DNA of 64,000 bases, from positions 620,001 to 684,000 of the forward strand of contig JAIWNF010000024.1 in NCBI GenBank assembly GCA_025093555.1. The letters run 5' to 3'. The notes under the pieces are model-generated. The model made no database searches and was not told the origin of the DNA. It saw nothing but the letters and a program-made list of their open reading frames with translations. This document shows, piece by piece, positions 25,323 to 37,113 of this stretch. Within the stretch, counting starts at the first letter, position 1; the number at the start of each line of letters is the position of its first letter. The DNA is from Circinella umbellata (lineage: Eukaryota > Mucoromycota > Mucoromycetes > Mucorales > Lichtheimiaceae). The position numbers and the translations under genes are program-made.

Positions 25323-27512
25323 TTACTCTTTTCCAAGTCCAATTTTTTTTAATAGACCAGTAAAAATTCCATCTGATGGTTGATCTTCTTGTTTTTGTTG
25401 ATTTATATCATCAAGACAGATAGCTTTGCGTTTCCTTTCGTTCGTACCTTTACGTTCCTCTTCTTCTATAACTTTATGTTCCTCTTCTTCTATAACTTTA
25501 CGTTCCTCTCCTATAACTTTGCGTACCCCTTCGTTCAACGTTTTTTCTGGTGGTATATTGTTATATGCATTATAAGTTCTTCTCACTTTTAACCGATCAT
25601 CTTTTTCCATACTGTCAAACCATCGATTCATTTCTAGATGCTCTTTTCGCATGTTACCATTTTGTTGATAAAATTTTTCTCGTTTTTCTATATAACGCAG
25701 TAAAGCTTTTTGACTTTTAAGTGATAAAACATCTCTGCGATGTTGTTGAATATTTTTAGTGGGTATGGGTTTTTCCTTTGGTTTAGATGATGTTCGTAGA
25801 ATTCTTTTATATTTGTGCTCTTGATGTCCCGCCCATAATAATGTATCTTTCTGTTTATCAGTAATAGTAATATGCTTGTTACCATCTCCTGAAGGTATAA
25901 GAAGTTGTGCTATAGCTAATGCTGATGGGGATGATGAATTTTCAAAGGCTCCTTCTTGTACCTGTTGAGTATTTGTTTCTAAATATTTAAATTTTGTTTT
26001 AATTGGTAACGATGAGGAGGAGCCTACAGCTTCTTGTGATTGTAATATACGTTTGCTATCTTCCTCATTTTTTTGGTGCTGTTTACTAAATTGTTTTAAT
26101 TGTCGTACTAGTCGGATACCTTGGTCTTGTTGTTGTTCTTGAATTATAGTAGAAGAATCTGTACATATTTGGCTTTCAGTTGATTCTGTATAAACCCCAT
26201 GCTCTGATGACATCTGTTCATATGGTGATCGTAAAAGTTGATTATGAGATTCAGTAGAAGTAGAAGTCGATGGGAATGGAGTATATCCAGATGCAACTGG
26301 AGTGAATGCAGAGACTCTTGATGGTGGTGTTACTGGTGTAATCCTGGCTTGTTGTTGTTGCATAACTGGAGTGAACCTAGGGCTTATTGATGATGGTGCT
26401 ACTGGTGAAATCCTGGTTTGTTGTTGTTGCATAACTGGAGTGAACCTAGGGCTTATTGATGGTGGTGCCATTGATGAAACCCTAGCGTGTTGTTGTTGCA
26501 TAACTGGAGTGGACCTAGGGGTTATTGATGGTGGTGTGACTGATGAACAATCAACCAGTTGTTGTTGAGTTGAACTTGAGCTGCTACCAACGTTAGCAGG
26601 TGCTTGTAAATGATCTGTGATTGAAAGTCTAATCATTTAGTGTTTTAAAATCATAATTAGTATACACTACCCTCCAGTTATCAATTAAGCAAGGTAAATA
26701 ATACGTACTCATCAGTACATGCGGGATCTAAAACGTGATACATTACTATTTTCTTGGGTTTTCTTACGAACACCTGTTATGAATAATAATGTTAATTCCA
26801 TCTTTCACCAAAATACCGACTTCTCACCCCAGCAACACTCAGCTTTCTCCTCTAGTGATAATAATACATACATCAGCCTTTCTGGAAAGAATCATATCTC
26901 GAATCTTTGTCAAATGTGGTTTTAAGATATCAAAGTGCTCCGCAATTCCTTTAACTTCAAAACATCCGTTTTTTATGGCTATTTTTTAATATTGCTATTT
27001 TCATTAATAAAAATAATAATATCATTTATATGTAATAATAATAAACAAATGACTTACCATGAAACATCCTTTTATGCGTAATTGTAATCAGAACAGGCTG
27101 ATCTTGAGGACAAGCTTTGAGAATCTCTTGTATTCCCTAAATTATTAGAATAATATCCAGTTTATATGTTCAACAATTCGATAATTATATAAAGGTGTAT
27201 ATTCTTTTTCTTTCTTCTCCTTACCAATAAAATGATTAAAGAACCATCTGTGTTTGGTTCTATAAATTCTTTTTTTTGTTCCTGTTTATCAGTGCCATTA
27301 TTCCAAATGATTGTGTATTGTGAAAATTCTTGTTGATCTATGACCCTAATTACTTTTACAGTTACAAACACCTCTAATAAACTCTATTGTTGAAAAAAAA
27401 AATGAAATTGATATCAGCTCAATGAAAAAATAAATTACACCAAATACTTTAATGCATTAAATCCATAAAAATAAAAACATACCCCTTTTTCATACTTAAT
27501 TGGCTCTGTCAT
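25323..27512 (-). CDS. Unassigned protein with possible RNase H-like N-terminal fold and internal 23-residue repeats
   Basis: Six exons fit (27512-27483, 27383-27225, 27136-27058, 26978-26872, 26773-26709, 26628-25323), 1746 nt, 581 aa. Residues 1-170 look globular: a strand region LLEVFVTVKVIRVI, QYTIIWNNG, then GSLIILLGIQEILKACPQDQ, PVLITITHKRMFHAIKNG and a helix LKPHLTKIRDMILSRKAD. The strand-helix-strand order resembles an RNase H-like fold (helix, then a strand ending in a hydroxyl/His site, then HAIKNG), but the acidic catalytic residues are not evident. The middle has three tandem 23-residue repeats (core PRFTPVMQQQQ). The C-terminal third is Lys/Glu rich with repeated RKVIEEE units and a helical region (LRYIEKREKFYQQNG). 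I do not recognise the family. The short exons 1-5 were accepted because every junction keeps phase and gives a smooth peptide. Confidence 0.6.
26325..26541 (-). repeat. Three 69-bp in-frame tandem repeats
   Basis: The segment TTGTTGTTGCATAACTGGAG followed by a variable tail recurs three times at a spacing of 69 nt, inside the last exon of the preceding gene. Each unit codes a 23-residue Pro-Ser-Met-Gln rich repeat. The copies are close to identical, which suggests recent expansion or ongoing homogenisation. Confidence 0.8.
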
Positions 27513-27777
27513 GTTTGCTATTTTTTTTTTTTTTTTTGAAAAAAACAATAGTTAATGTGTTTACAGAAACTTTTGCTTAAAAAGTAAGCGACTTTTTTTT
27601 TACACCGATGCGCAGTGCAAAAAGGTATTTTTGTGTCCCTTTCTAGCATGATGCGGAGTATTCATATTAATTAAAAAAAAGTACGCTTAACGATAGATAG
27701 ATAAAAAATAATAAAGTACGTAAACAATTTTATTGCTATAAAAAAGTACAATAATATATATATTGTGCATATACATT

Positions 27778-29059
27778 CTATTTACTACTAGAAGAGTTAG
27801 ATTCTTCACTAATAACAGTTGCAAGACGATGTAAAGCTTCATCCATCTGATCCATTTCTATGCAGCTATATGAAACACGAACACAGGGTGTCTTGTTGTT
27901 AAGAGGCATAAATGCCTATAAGTAACATGTAGCATGTTATAAGTTATATATGTATATATTTGTTTGTGTGAGTAAGTGTGTGATTATACATAAGTTATAG
28001 TTACTTTCATAGTTATATTTCTACTTACAGTGCCAGGAATAGCTAGAACATTATTTTTGACAGCTTTTTGTAAAATCAATTCATTGGAATCAGTGATACC
28101 GCCCAATAAACGAATCCAAACAAACATTCCAGAGTCGGGTACTACCCATTCAGCTAATCCTTTTAAATTACGTTCTAAAGCTTCAGCAAAAACATCCCTT
28201 CTCTCTCGATAAAAATTGGCCACTTGATCCACATGCCTTAAAAATCCATCATGACCCCATTCAGCAAGTAAACCATATGCCATTAATTGAGGTATACCAG
28301 CAGGTTGTAAATTTGTTGACTATATAATTTTGAGCCATGATCAAAGACCGAAACCACGTTCAGTATTTTACTCCTTATTCTCCTTTCTTAGCAGCTTTCC
28401 AAATAACAATAACACTACTTTACCATTGTATGCATATTCATCCGTTCAATAAAAGCCTTAGGTCCAGAAACCCATCCAATACGAATACCGGATGATAAAA
28501 TCTTACTCATACTATCCATACGTAATACTCGACCATCCACATCCATGGAAAAATACGAAGGTGTACGAGGTGTATTAAACTGTAAATAATAATAGGGATC
28601 ATCTTCAATAATCACTACATCATGTTTTTGACATATTTCATAGGTTTTCTTTTTACGTTCCAATGTTGAACTAACACCTGTGGGATTACCTCCCACAGGA
28701 ATTGTATAAAGAACTTGAGGACGAGGTTGATCTTTTTTACCCGTAGGATTGGAGTTTGGCCAATTGGTTAAAATTTGATCCAATTTTTCTGGGTTGATTC
28801 CCTTAGCATCGGTATCGACAGGAATCAAATCAACAGGTTGTGATTTAAGGAAGGATAAAACACCTGTATAAGTTGGTTCTTCGACCAGGATTGCGGATCC
28901 GGGTTCTGCAAACATTTCCATAGCCTGAAAGCAAGAAAAAAAAAATAGAGAAGATCATGTGATATATACGTATCGTGACGAAAATGATCGGGGAACGTAA
29001 TATGTCAGTTCTGTTTTTTATAAAAACATTACACTTGAATTCATAAAGAAGAAACAAAG

Positions 29060-29099
<40 letters not shown>

Positions 29100-29792
29100 G
29101 AGTAAATCTTGAGAACCAGATCCAATTGATAAATCAAACTCTTTAAGTGGTGGAGCATGTTCTTTGACTTGTAGTTCACGTAACCATTCATTTAGTTGAG
29201 GTAACCCGGTCTATATAGTACAATATATTAATGAATGATCGTGAGAAAGATTGTTCCTACATGTACAGGTTTTTCTTTTTTTTTTTTTGTAAAACAAATA
29301 AACAGAAAGAAAAAAAAAAGATGGCATACAGTAAGATCATACGATAAAGAACGTTGAAACAATTCATTATCAAAAGTAATAGTTTCTCCGGATTTAAGTG
29401 TTACCGACATGCTTGCATATGGAAAAGTTTCAGGGTTGGGTTGACCTGCACCCAAGGAAAGCTATACAAAAATTAAATAGACGAAAATAATATTAAGGTT
29501 GATGAAGAAGAACATGATGATAATAATGTTACGATAAAGAGGGACAAAAAATATTTAATTACCATATCTTTTTGACTCAAGTATGGCATCAACGCGCGAA
29601 CTTGCAGTATAATTTAAATTTGTATTGATGTGTACAGAAATTATTATTTTTGTCGTTATCATTATAATTATCATTATCATTGTTATTGTTACTGATATAT
29701 ATATATATTAGAAAAAAAATCGTTTGTTATTGCTTACTAGCTGATGGGTTGCGTGCTTTACTACGGGTACTAAGAAACTTTTGATAATCCAT
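27778..29792 (-). CDS. Aro8/KAT-II-type PLP-dependent aminotransferase
   Basis: Seven exons (29792-29738, 29600-29563, 29461-29330, 29210-29094, 28924-28424, 28319-28029, 27915-27778) give 423 aa. It is a fold-type I class I/II aminotransferase. The substrate-pocket region LSLGAGQPNPETFP, the SIGSGSQDLLTK segment, VGGNPTG, IIEDDPYYYLQF, and the PLP-binding Lys255 in SMSKILSSGIRIGW are all present. The Arg of PDSGMFVWIRL and the C-terminal CVRVSYS (substrate carboxylate Arg) are also kept. This pattern fits the aromatic/2-aminoadipate aminotransferase group (yeast Aro8, human KAT II/AADAT). These enzymes use 2-oxoglutarate in aromatic amino acid and lysine metabolism; which substrate dominates cannot be told. 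No mitochondrial or peroxisomal signal is obvious. A Gcn4/Cpc1 box lies 134 bp upstream, in keeping with amino-acid control. Intron 4 contains a long (TA)n run. Confidence 0.92.
29061..29091. repeat. (TA)n microsatellite in aminotransferase intron
   Basis: A run of about 15 TA units abuts the GT donor of the fourth intron (read on -, exon 4 ends ACAAAG, then GTATATAT). The length may vary between strains. Confidence 0.8.
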
Positions 29793-29925
29793 GATGATGC
29801 CAAAAATTAAAAACAAAAAAATTGACGGAAGAAAAGGATTTGGTTTCAACTTTTGAAATGCATCAATTTTTATATTTTTGCCTGGATTTAAGTTCGTGTA
29901 ACTGATTGATAATCATTCCCTAGTC

Positions 29926-29932
29926 TGAGTCA
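29926..29932 (-). promoter_or_regulatory. Gcn4/Cpc1-type bZIP box upstream of aminotransferase
   Basis: TGAGTCA (reverse complement TGACTCA) is the exact 7-bp pseudo-palindromic site bound by fungal Gcn4/CPC1 regulators. It lies 134 bp before the start codon at 29792, the usual distance for general amino acid control targets. The gene product is an amino acid aminotransferase, which makes the match meaningful rather than a chance hit. This is inference from sequence only. Confidence 0.55.
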
Positions 29933-32563
29933 TGCAATTGAGAGCTTTGTAATTTTCTCTCACCCTACTACTGACTTCCCTTTCCTTTGTTTATGTGAAT
30001 TAAGTAAGATTTGAGAGTTTGGTTATCGGTAAAACTAATTTTAATATTACTGATGAAATTTTTCATTGGTGATGAAAAAGATAAAACGGTTTCATTTTAA
30101 TATATAGCACCCCCCCATCCAGTATATGATTACTTAGATTGTGTACAAATAACGAGCCCCGTTCATTCTGACCAATAGTTGACTGATTTTTTTTAATGAT
30201 ATCGTACCTAATACGTACAGGGACATGTATCAAAGAAGGTGTAGGTTACGTGTATTCTATAATAGTATAAGCTATGTACATGAAGGCTTGTTTAAATTTT
30301 TTTTAAAATACAGCAAAAGAGAATAATTCAGATTATCTTCATCTTTCAAAAAGTATCATACATCGATCCAAATGTTCTTTGAAACAATAGTAAATTTCAT
30401 AGTGTGCACTACTTTGACTGAGCTCACAATATATCTGCCCAGCTAGTAATATTTAGATTCACGAGATAAAAAAAAAGGATACGTATGCTAGTGTTTTTTT
30501 TGTAAGTGTCCTTCTTCGTTAGTGACCAGTTGTCCAAGATGTTTTCAAAAATACAGCCGCAATGTTTTTTTTTTAGAATTCCAATTCGTACCAATATCAA
30601 GATCCAATGTAATCCCATTACTGTACCTTTGGGAAACAAACGTGAACATTATCCAGTGATATTCTATGTTCTACTTTTACGTACGTATTGTTTTCTTAAT
30701 GCTCAACAAAACATGGTGTATTTTTGGGCTTCCTTGCAAATGTAAAAGATATCCGCCAATGTATCTGGCTTGACCATATCTCATTGACTTGCTGGGATGT
30801 ATGTCCTAATGTAGCAAACATTGGGCGATACATCGAAACACATACTGTGCCACCATCGACCAAAATTAAGTATATGAAATGAGCAGACGGCTTTGGCAAA
30901 ATTTGACTGTGTGATATGGTAGTTAAACTCACTCGTTTATTAGAATAATCGCTTAGGTCAGCACTGATGTAAATCGGAGCGACTCAGTTCGATAAAAAAA
31001 ACAACAGCATTTTGGTTTCATCCGAGACATGCTTGCTCATGAATATATTAGCTGTTGCAGTTATGGATGTGGCCAAACTTGTTGAAAATCAGAGTTTACG
31101 TATGACTATACTAAACTAGATTCTCACCACTTATAAGCTATGTGTCATTCAAGTAATATATATTTTCTGGCCGATAACAGGAAGAAGGACTGTGAGTGTA
31201 TCTTTGGTCTTAACTCGAATCGTACAAAAAAAAAGATCATCAATTGACTACATTTAAGTGCTTGATATAAAAGATGTATTTAATTCAATATAAAGTGAAT
31301 ATTTTGCCAATATTGTTTTCTGAAGTGCTATGGGATCCGGATACCTAGCTTTCCCGACATAACTTACACTAATCAACCAGCCCAACGACATCTACTTACA
31401 CAGTAATAGCAAAATACCTCTTCTCTTCCAATCCCTCATATATTCTGTGTCAGTTTGAATTATGGGAACGAGGGATGTTTGCTAATCCTATCTCTCTCGG
31501 CCGTTACTATATCCTACCCAACTAATCGTCTTGTAGACGAAACCACAAACGGAATCCGTCGTGTGAATTATCTTTTATTTAAAAAGAATAAAAGTTGGCT
31601 AGGCTGGTTTGTGTATGACAGTTGACGAATTTACATTATTGGTAAGAAATTCCCAGATTTTTCTTTTATTACTACTGTATTTGTACGCTCTGTCCTTTTA
31701 AGTAATTCGCATGTTACAAATATATATATATATATATATATATATGATCATCCATCGATCCATTCCCGTGGTCAAATCCAGATCTTGGTGCCAAAAAAAA
31801 ATTGTGCATGTTCTCTTTTCTTTTTTCTTTTTTTGTTGACTTTGTGAAGATGCATATGCATGCTTTTGCATTATGTTACTCTGGGAAAATGTTTCGAAAA
31901 TTGAAACCCGTGCCGAATCTTATATGATATAAAAATCCCAATCATTACTAAAATATAATATCAAATAGTTTGTTGTAGCTATGAAAGTAATTATTCAATG
32001 AAAAAAAAAGCAGTTAATATAGTCTACCTAATGGATATTGTGCTATTATACAAAAAATAGTTGCTGCCACTATAAAGTCAATAATTTATGGGTGGGACAC
32101 TCTAGGAATGTATGCCAATGCAAGTAACTTCATTGAAAATTATTTGTCTAGTGTTCATAAAATACTTTATAATACATGTGTAATATGCTGTGTTTGAGAC
32201 GTAGAAAAGTAAAAAAAAAAAGCAGTTTAACAATCGTGCTCATTGAAAGCTAAAACCATTTTAAAGCATATAGTCATTTAAAGTTCATCTAAGGATATAC
32301 ATCCATGACTTCATTGCAACACAATCCAATATCATAGAATTATCAAATAAACCTCATTTAAAAGATGGTCCAAAAAGATACAAATATATTCATTTTGGAA
32401 AGATACAATTATTATTCAATTACCAAAAAAAAAAAGATTATAAGGTTAAGAAAAAAATAATTGAAGAAAAAAGAGGGATAAGGGGGGGGGGATAAAGTAG
32501 ATAGATAGAGAGACGGGTATACAAAGCACACAACACTTTTTTTTTTCTTGCAAAGTTATAAAC
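29933..32563. other. Gene-poor 2.6 kb; possible decayed coding or transposon material
   Basis: Between the aminotransferase promoter and the alpha-tubulin 3' end there is no intact gene. The part 30400-31600 is less AT-rich than ordinary intergenic DNA here and has fragmentary frames (for example 30696-30932 on -, with GHTSQQVNEIWSSQIHWRI) that end at stops without any known motif. No TIRs were found. A (TA)n run lies at 31720-31745. It may be an old insertion or dead gene. Confidence 0.35.
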
Positions 32564-34374
32564 TTAGTATTCGACCTCAGCATCCTCGATTTCAGAATCA
32601 CCCAAAGAATCTGAACCAACTTCTTCGTAATCCTTTTCAAGAGCAGCCAAATCTTCACGGGCTTCAGAGAATTCACCTTCTTCCATACCTTCACCGACAT
32701 ACCAATGAACGAAAGCACGCTTAGCATACATCAAGTCGAACTTATGATCAAGGCGAGCCCAAGCTTCAGCAATAGCAGTGGTGTTGCTCAACATACAAAT
32801 AGCGCGTTGAACTTCAGCCAAGTCACCACCGGGAACGACAGTAGGACGTTGATGGTTAATACCAACCTTGAAACCAGTAGGACACCAATCGACAAATTGA
32901 ATGGTACGCTTGGTCTTGATGGAAGCAATAGCAGCGTTGGTATCCTTGGGAACAACATCACCACGATACAACAAACAACAAGCCATGTATTTACCATTGC
33001 GAGGATCACACTTGACCATTTGGTTGTTAGGTTCAAAGCAAGAGTAAGTGATTTCAGGAACAGACATTTGTTCATGATAAGCCTTGGCAGATGAGATGAT
33101 AGGAGCATAGGTGACAAGAGGGAAATGAATACGAGGATAAGGGACCAAGTTGGTTTGGAACTCGTTCAAATCGACGTTCAAAGAACCATCGAAACGAAGA
33201 GAAGCAGTGATAGAAGAAACGACTTGTGCGATCAAACGGTTCAAGTTGGCATAAGTGGGTCGTTCAATGTCCAAGTTACGACGGCAAATGTCGTAGATGG
33301 CTTCATTGTCAACCATGAAAGCACAGTCAGAGTGTTCCAAAGTAGTGTGGGTGGTCAAGATAGAGTTGTAGGGTTCAACAACAGCAGTAGAGACTTGAGG
33401 AGCAGGGTAAACACTGAATTCAAGCTTAGACTTCTTGCCATAGTCAACAGACAAACGTTCCATCAAAAGAGCGCCGAAACCAGAACCAGTACCACCACCA
33501 AATGAGTGGAAGACCAAAAAGCCTTGCAAGCCACTACAGTTATCAGCGAGCTTGCGAACACGGTCCAAGACAGTGTCAACGAGTTCCTTGCCAACGGTGT
33601 AGTGACCACGAGCATAGTTGTTAGCAGCATCTTCCTTTCCAGTAATCAATTGTTCTATAAGTTTTCATTTTTTGTTTGATAAGTATAATTAATATCATCG
33701 TCATGCTATATTCTTTTTGGAACCCTTTGCCCGAAAAAGAAATGAGTAGAGAAGAAGAACGCGTTGTTTATATATATATACTATATATATAATATACACA
33801 TAGGATTTCTTTCTTCTTCTCCCCTTTTACTTTTTCTCCTTGCTTATATATACCTGGATGGAAGAGTTGGCGGTAAGTGCCAGTACGGACTTCATCAACG
33901 ACGGTAGGTTCCAAATCGGCAAACACGGTACGAGGGACATGCTTACCAGCGCTTGTTTCGCTGAAGAAAGTATCAAAAGAATGGTCGCTTGTATCAGCTT
34001 CGTCAGGGATACGTCCGTCAGGTTGGATACCATGTTCCATACAATACTATATAAAAAAAAGACATGAGTATCACTTATTAAAAAAAACTCCTCTTTGCTC
34101 TTTCCTTTTTTTTTTGTTCACCTTTTCATCCACTCTTTTTTTTCCTACTTTTCTGTTTTCTAAAAGATATATCAACTTACAAGTTCCCAACAGGCATTAC
34201 CGATTTGAATACCGGCCTATATATATATATAAAGTTTATTTAGTTATACATAAACATAATTATTGTCAAATATTAAAAGGAAAGAAAGGAACAAAACAGT
34301 CTAACTGTCAAAAAAAGAAAAGATTGAAAGAAACAACTTACTTGACCAACGTGTACTGAAATAATTTCTCTCAT
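32564..34374 (-). CDS. Alpha-tubulin
   Basis: Four exons (34374-34342, 34216-34181, 34046-33854, 33654-32564) give exactly 450 aa, the normal alpha-tubulin length. Clear signatures are [20 protein letters not shown], the nucleotide motif [16 protein letters not shown], the alpha-specific catalytic Glu region [13 protein letters not shown], and [20 protein letters not shown]. The acidic tail ends EDAEVEY, with a C-terminal Tyr. Paired with beta-tubulin it builds microtubules for nuclear division and transport. Codons are more GC-rich and biased than in neighbouring genes, as expected of a highly expressed gene. Three introns crowd into the 5' third, including right after codon 11. Position 40 is Ala, so the luminal Lys acetylated in animal alpha-tubulin is absent. 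Confidence 0.98.
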
Positions 34375-34532
34375 GATAATAAAAAGAAATGGATAGTAGT
34401 TAAAAAAAAAGTTTAAAGTTGTTTATGTGTGTGTGTGTGCGTGTGGTGTTTATGTGAAAGTCCAAGATTAGGGTGAACGTTAAAGAAAAAAAAAGAAAAA
34501 AAAAAGGGAACAAAATGGATAACTCAACACAA

Positions 34533-34542
34533 GGTTTTTATA
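34533..34542 (-). promoter_or_regulatory. TATA-like box of alpha-tubulin gene
   Basis: Read on -, TATAAAAACC lies about 160 bp before the tubulin start codon. It is followed toward the gene by a short leader with a C/A-rich segment and a (GT)n run. This is plausible as a core promoter element for a highly expressed gene but is not proven. Confidence 0.4.
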
Positions 34543-35395
34543 ATGAATATTTTCCACTTACACTCAGAAAAAAAAAATTGGGCTAAAAAGATTTGATACT
34601 TTAGATATTTTTGGTAAAGTGTAATTTTTTTTTTCTTATTCCACTTTCATAAAATAAGCGTCCGCCGTCATGCATATCACGTTCCCTGGTTGCACCAACG
34701 CATATTTTTTTTTTTTTTTTGTTCCCCTTCCTTCTTTCTTTCTTTCTCCTCTAACTACTAACTACTTATTATTTACTAGTTCCTCTCCCCCCCCCACTAA
34801 GATAAAAATAAAACCAACCCACATTATATACTATCATTTTTGCTTTCCGCTTATAATATTAATATGTCACACATATTTTTTTTTCTTTGAACGTCAAAAT
34901 AGAAACGCAAAAAAAAAAAAAAAAAAAACATGGCCCTGGGCATGGGCATGTATAATTCAGTGAAACCATGAGCTTTTGATTTTTTGGTGGAACAAATCAC
35001 ACATAACTACCATCGTCATCATCAGTAGATTACAGAAAAAAAAATCAGAACCAAGTTTATCTAAATATTATTACTATAAAGATCGCTCCCCCCCCTCTTT
35101 CTCTTTCTTTATTTTTTTTTTCTCTTATTCATCCCCCCAACCCCTTATGCATTAAAAGAGTTCACCTGTTTTCTCCGAGTTAAATTTTTCTTCTATTGAT
35201 TTCTGTTTCTACAGACAATTTTTGTTGTTTCTTACATCTATTATACATATTATAAGAGAAAAAAAAACAGGAACATGTCGTATATACAGAAAGATTGGTT
35301 TTACAAGAGAAGGAAAAAAAAATTAAGAATAAAAAAGAGGGATTCGTACTTCTATTAATTTTTTTTTTTAGAAAAAATATATTATATAATTATTT
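34543..35395. other. Intergenic 0.85 kb upstream of alpha-tubulin
   Basis: This stretch lies between tubulin and the TGT gene, both on -. It has mixed pyrimidine and A tracts, with C-runs at 34787-34796 and 35088-35096. No gene or repeat element was seen. Confidence 0.5.
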
Positions 35396-37113
35396 TTATG
35401 ATGCCATTAAATCAACATTAACAGATTTGAGTGCATTAACTGCCCAACCCGGATATCGGCTTTTATCACCGAAATAACTGGCGAAAAAGTTAATAATAAA
35501 AGACGGAAACTCATCCCGAATAATGGCTTCCCGCATCTTTCGCATCAATCGTAATTGGAAAGCAACGTTATGTACAGATACCAAATGACATCCAACAGTA
35601 TCCTTGGTAGCTACCAAATGAACATAAGATCTTGAATAGTTTGTACATGTTGGACAATCACATCCTTCTTCAATAGGTCCAAAATCGTTGGCAAATTTTC
35701 CGGATTTCAAAGATAAAATACCATTCATTGTTAATGCATTACCGAAACGCTATAGAAATTGTATACATATGAGTTATTTTTAAGCCATCCCATAGGAATA
35801 TACATATATAGAATAATAACTTACCGCTGTACGTGTTGGATAAACACAATCGAACATATCAACACCTAACGCAACACATACTACCAAATCTTCTGCATAT
35901 CTATTTATATGATAAATATAAATAACCCTTTTACTTTTTCACACATCCCTTTGTTTCTTCCCTTCTTTATCCATTTTAACAATGAAAATATTTACCCAAC
36001 ACCCATACAATAAATTGGTTTTGTTTTTGGTAAAAGATCCGTACATAAAGAAACACTAAAAAAAAAAGAAAAAGAAAATTTGATCAATATCACATATTTA
36101 ACAGCTACGTACTACAAAAAAAACAATCAAAATAAACAAACTCACATTTGCCAAAATACATCCTTTTCTTCACCACCACTTAATCCACCAACAGCATAAC
36201 CTGGGGTATCACGTTTCACCATCTCTTCTATACATTGACGTCTCAAATCTTTATTCAAACCACCTTGAATGATTGCAAATAGGTTTTGTCGATCTTGATT
36301 TTTATGAGCAGCAATACATCGATCCAGCCACCGGATCGATCGCCACATGGCTTCCTCTACACGTGGACCGGTTGTCAAAGAAGAAATCACATCATCCAAT
36401 TGCATCAATATATCAGCTCCAATAGAGTTTTGTAATGAAATTGAGTGTTCAGGTGTCAACATCATCAATGAACCATCATGGGGAGAAGCAAATTGAACAC
36501 CTTCCTATATATATAAGAGTTATATGGGTTTGTTAAAATTTAAGTCATATATCCCCATAGCAACTAATTGACTTGATATTATTTACCTCAGTGATTTTAG
36601 CTAATTTTAATAAAGAAACCATTTGAAATCCACCACTGTCCTATAATAAAATCTTTCTTTTGTTAATTAAATGTTTATATAAAAAACAACCAACATAATT
36701 TCTTTCTTTTTTTTTTCTTTTACCGTTAAAAGATTACGATTCCACTTTTGAAATTTATGTGCGCCATTTACTAGATCTAAAGTTTCCTGACCTGGTTTCA
36801 AACCCTAACATGTATATATTGAAAAACAATGAAGCGAATGAGTCCTCTCCTTTTTTCAAAACAGAAAACGAAATCAATTCCCTTTTTTTTTTTTTTATTT
36901 CGTGGTAATTACCAAGTGATAAGTGTTGTTCAGCATGATTTGACAGTTGAGATCTTCAAGTTGTTTAGGTGTTATTCCTTTAAGTGTGCCCTGAGTACCA
37001 ACAGGCATGAAGACAGGTGTATTGACAGGTCCATGAGGTAATGTTAATAATGATGCTTTAGCTTTTGTTGTTGAACAACGTGCAATTGTTTCAAATGTGA
37101 GTGCACTTTTCAT
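35396..37113 (-). CDS. Queuine tRNA-ribosyltransferase catalytic subunit (eukaryotic TGT, QTRT1)
   Basis: Seven exons (37113-36913, 36804-36724, 36640-36587, 36504-36146, 36055-35996, 35900-35825, 35749-35396) give 394 aa. The TIM-barrel TGT fold is shown by [20 protein letters not shown], the general acid/base Asp95 in [16 protein letters not shown], the queuine-pocket motif [11 protein letters not shown], and the nucleophile region [20 protein letters not shown]. The zinc site is CDCPTC plus the following His (SYVHL). The enzyme exchanges guanine-34 of tRNAs for Tyr, His, Asn and Asp with queuine, working with QTRT2. It must salvage queuine because eukaryotes do not make it. The intact D, D and zinc ligands argue for the catalytic subunit rather than the inactive QTRT2. 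Ascomycete yeasts such as S. cerevisiae lack it. Confidence 0.95.

Noticed and set aside
32705..33505. Open frames of 126-129 codons on + opposite alpha-tubulin
   Set aside because: Antisense shadows of a highly codon-biased gene.
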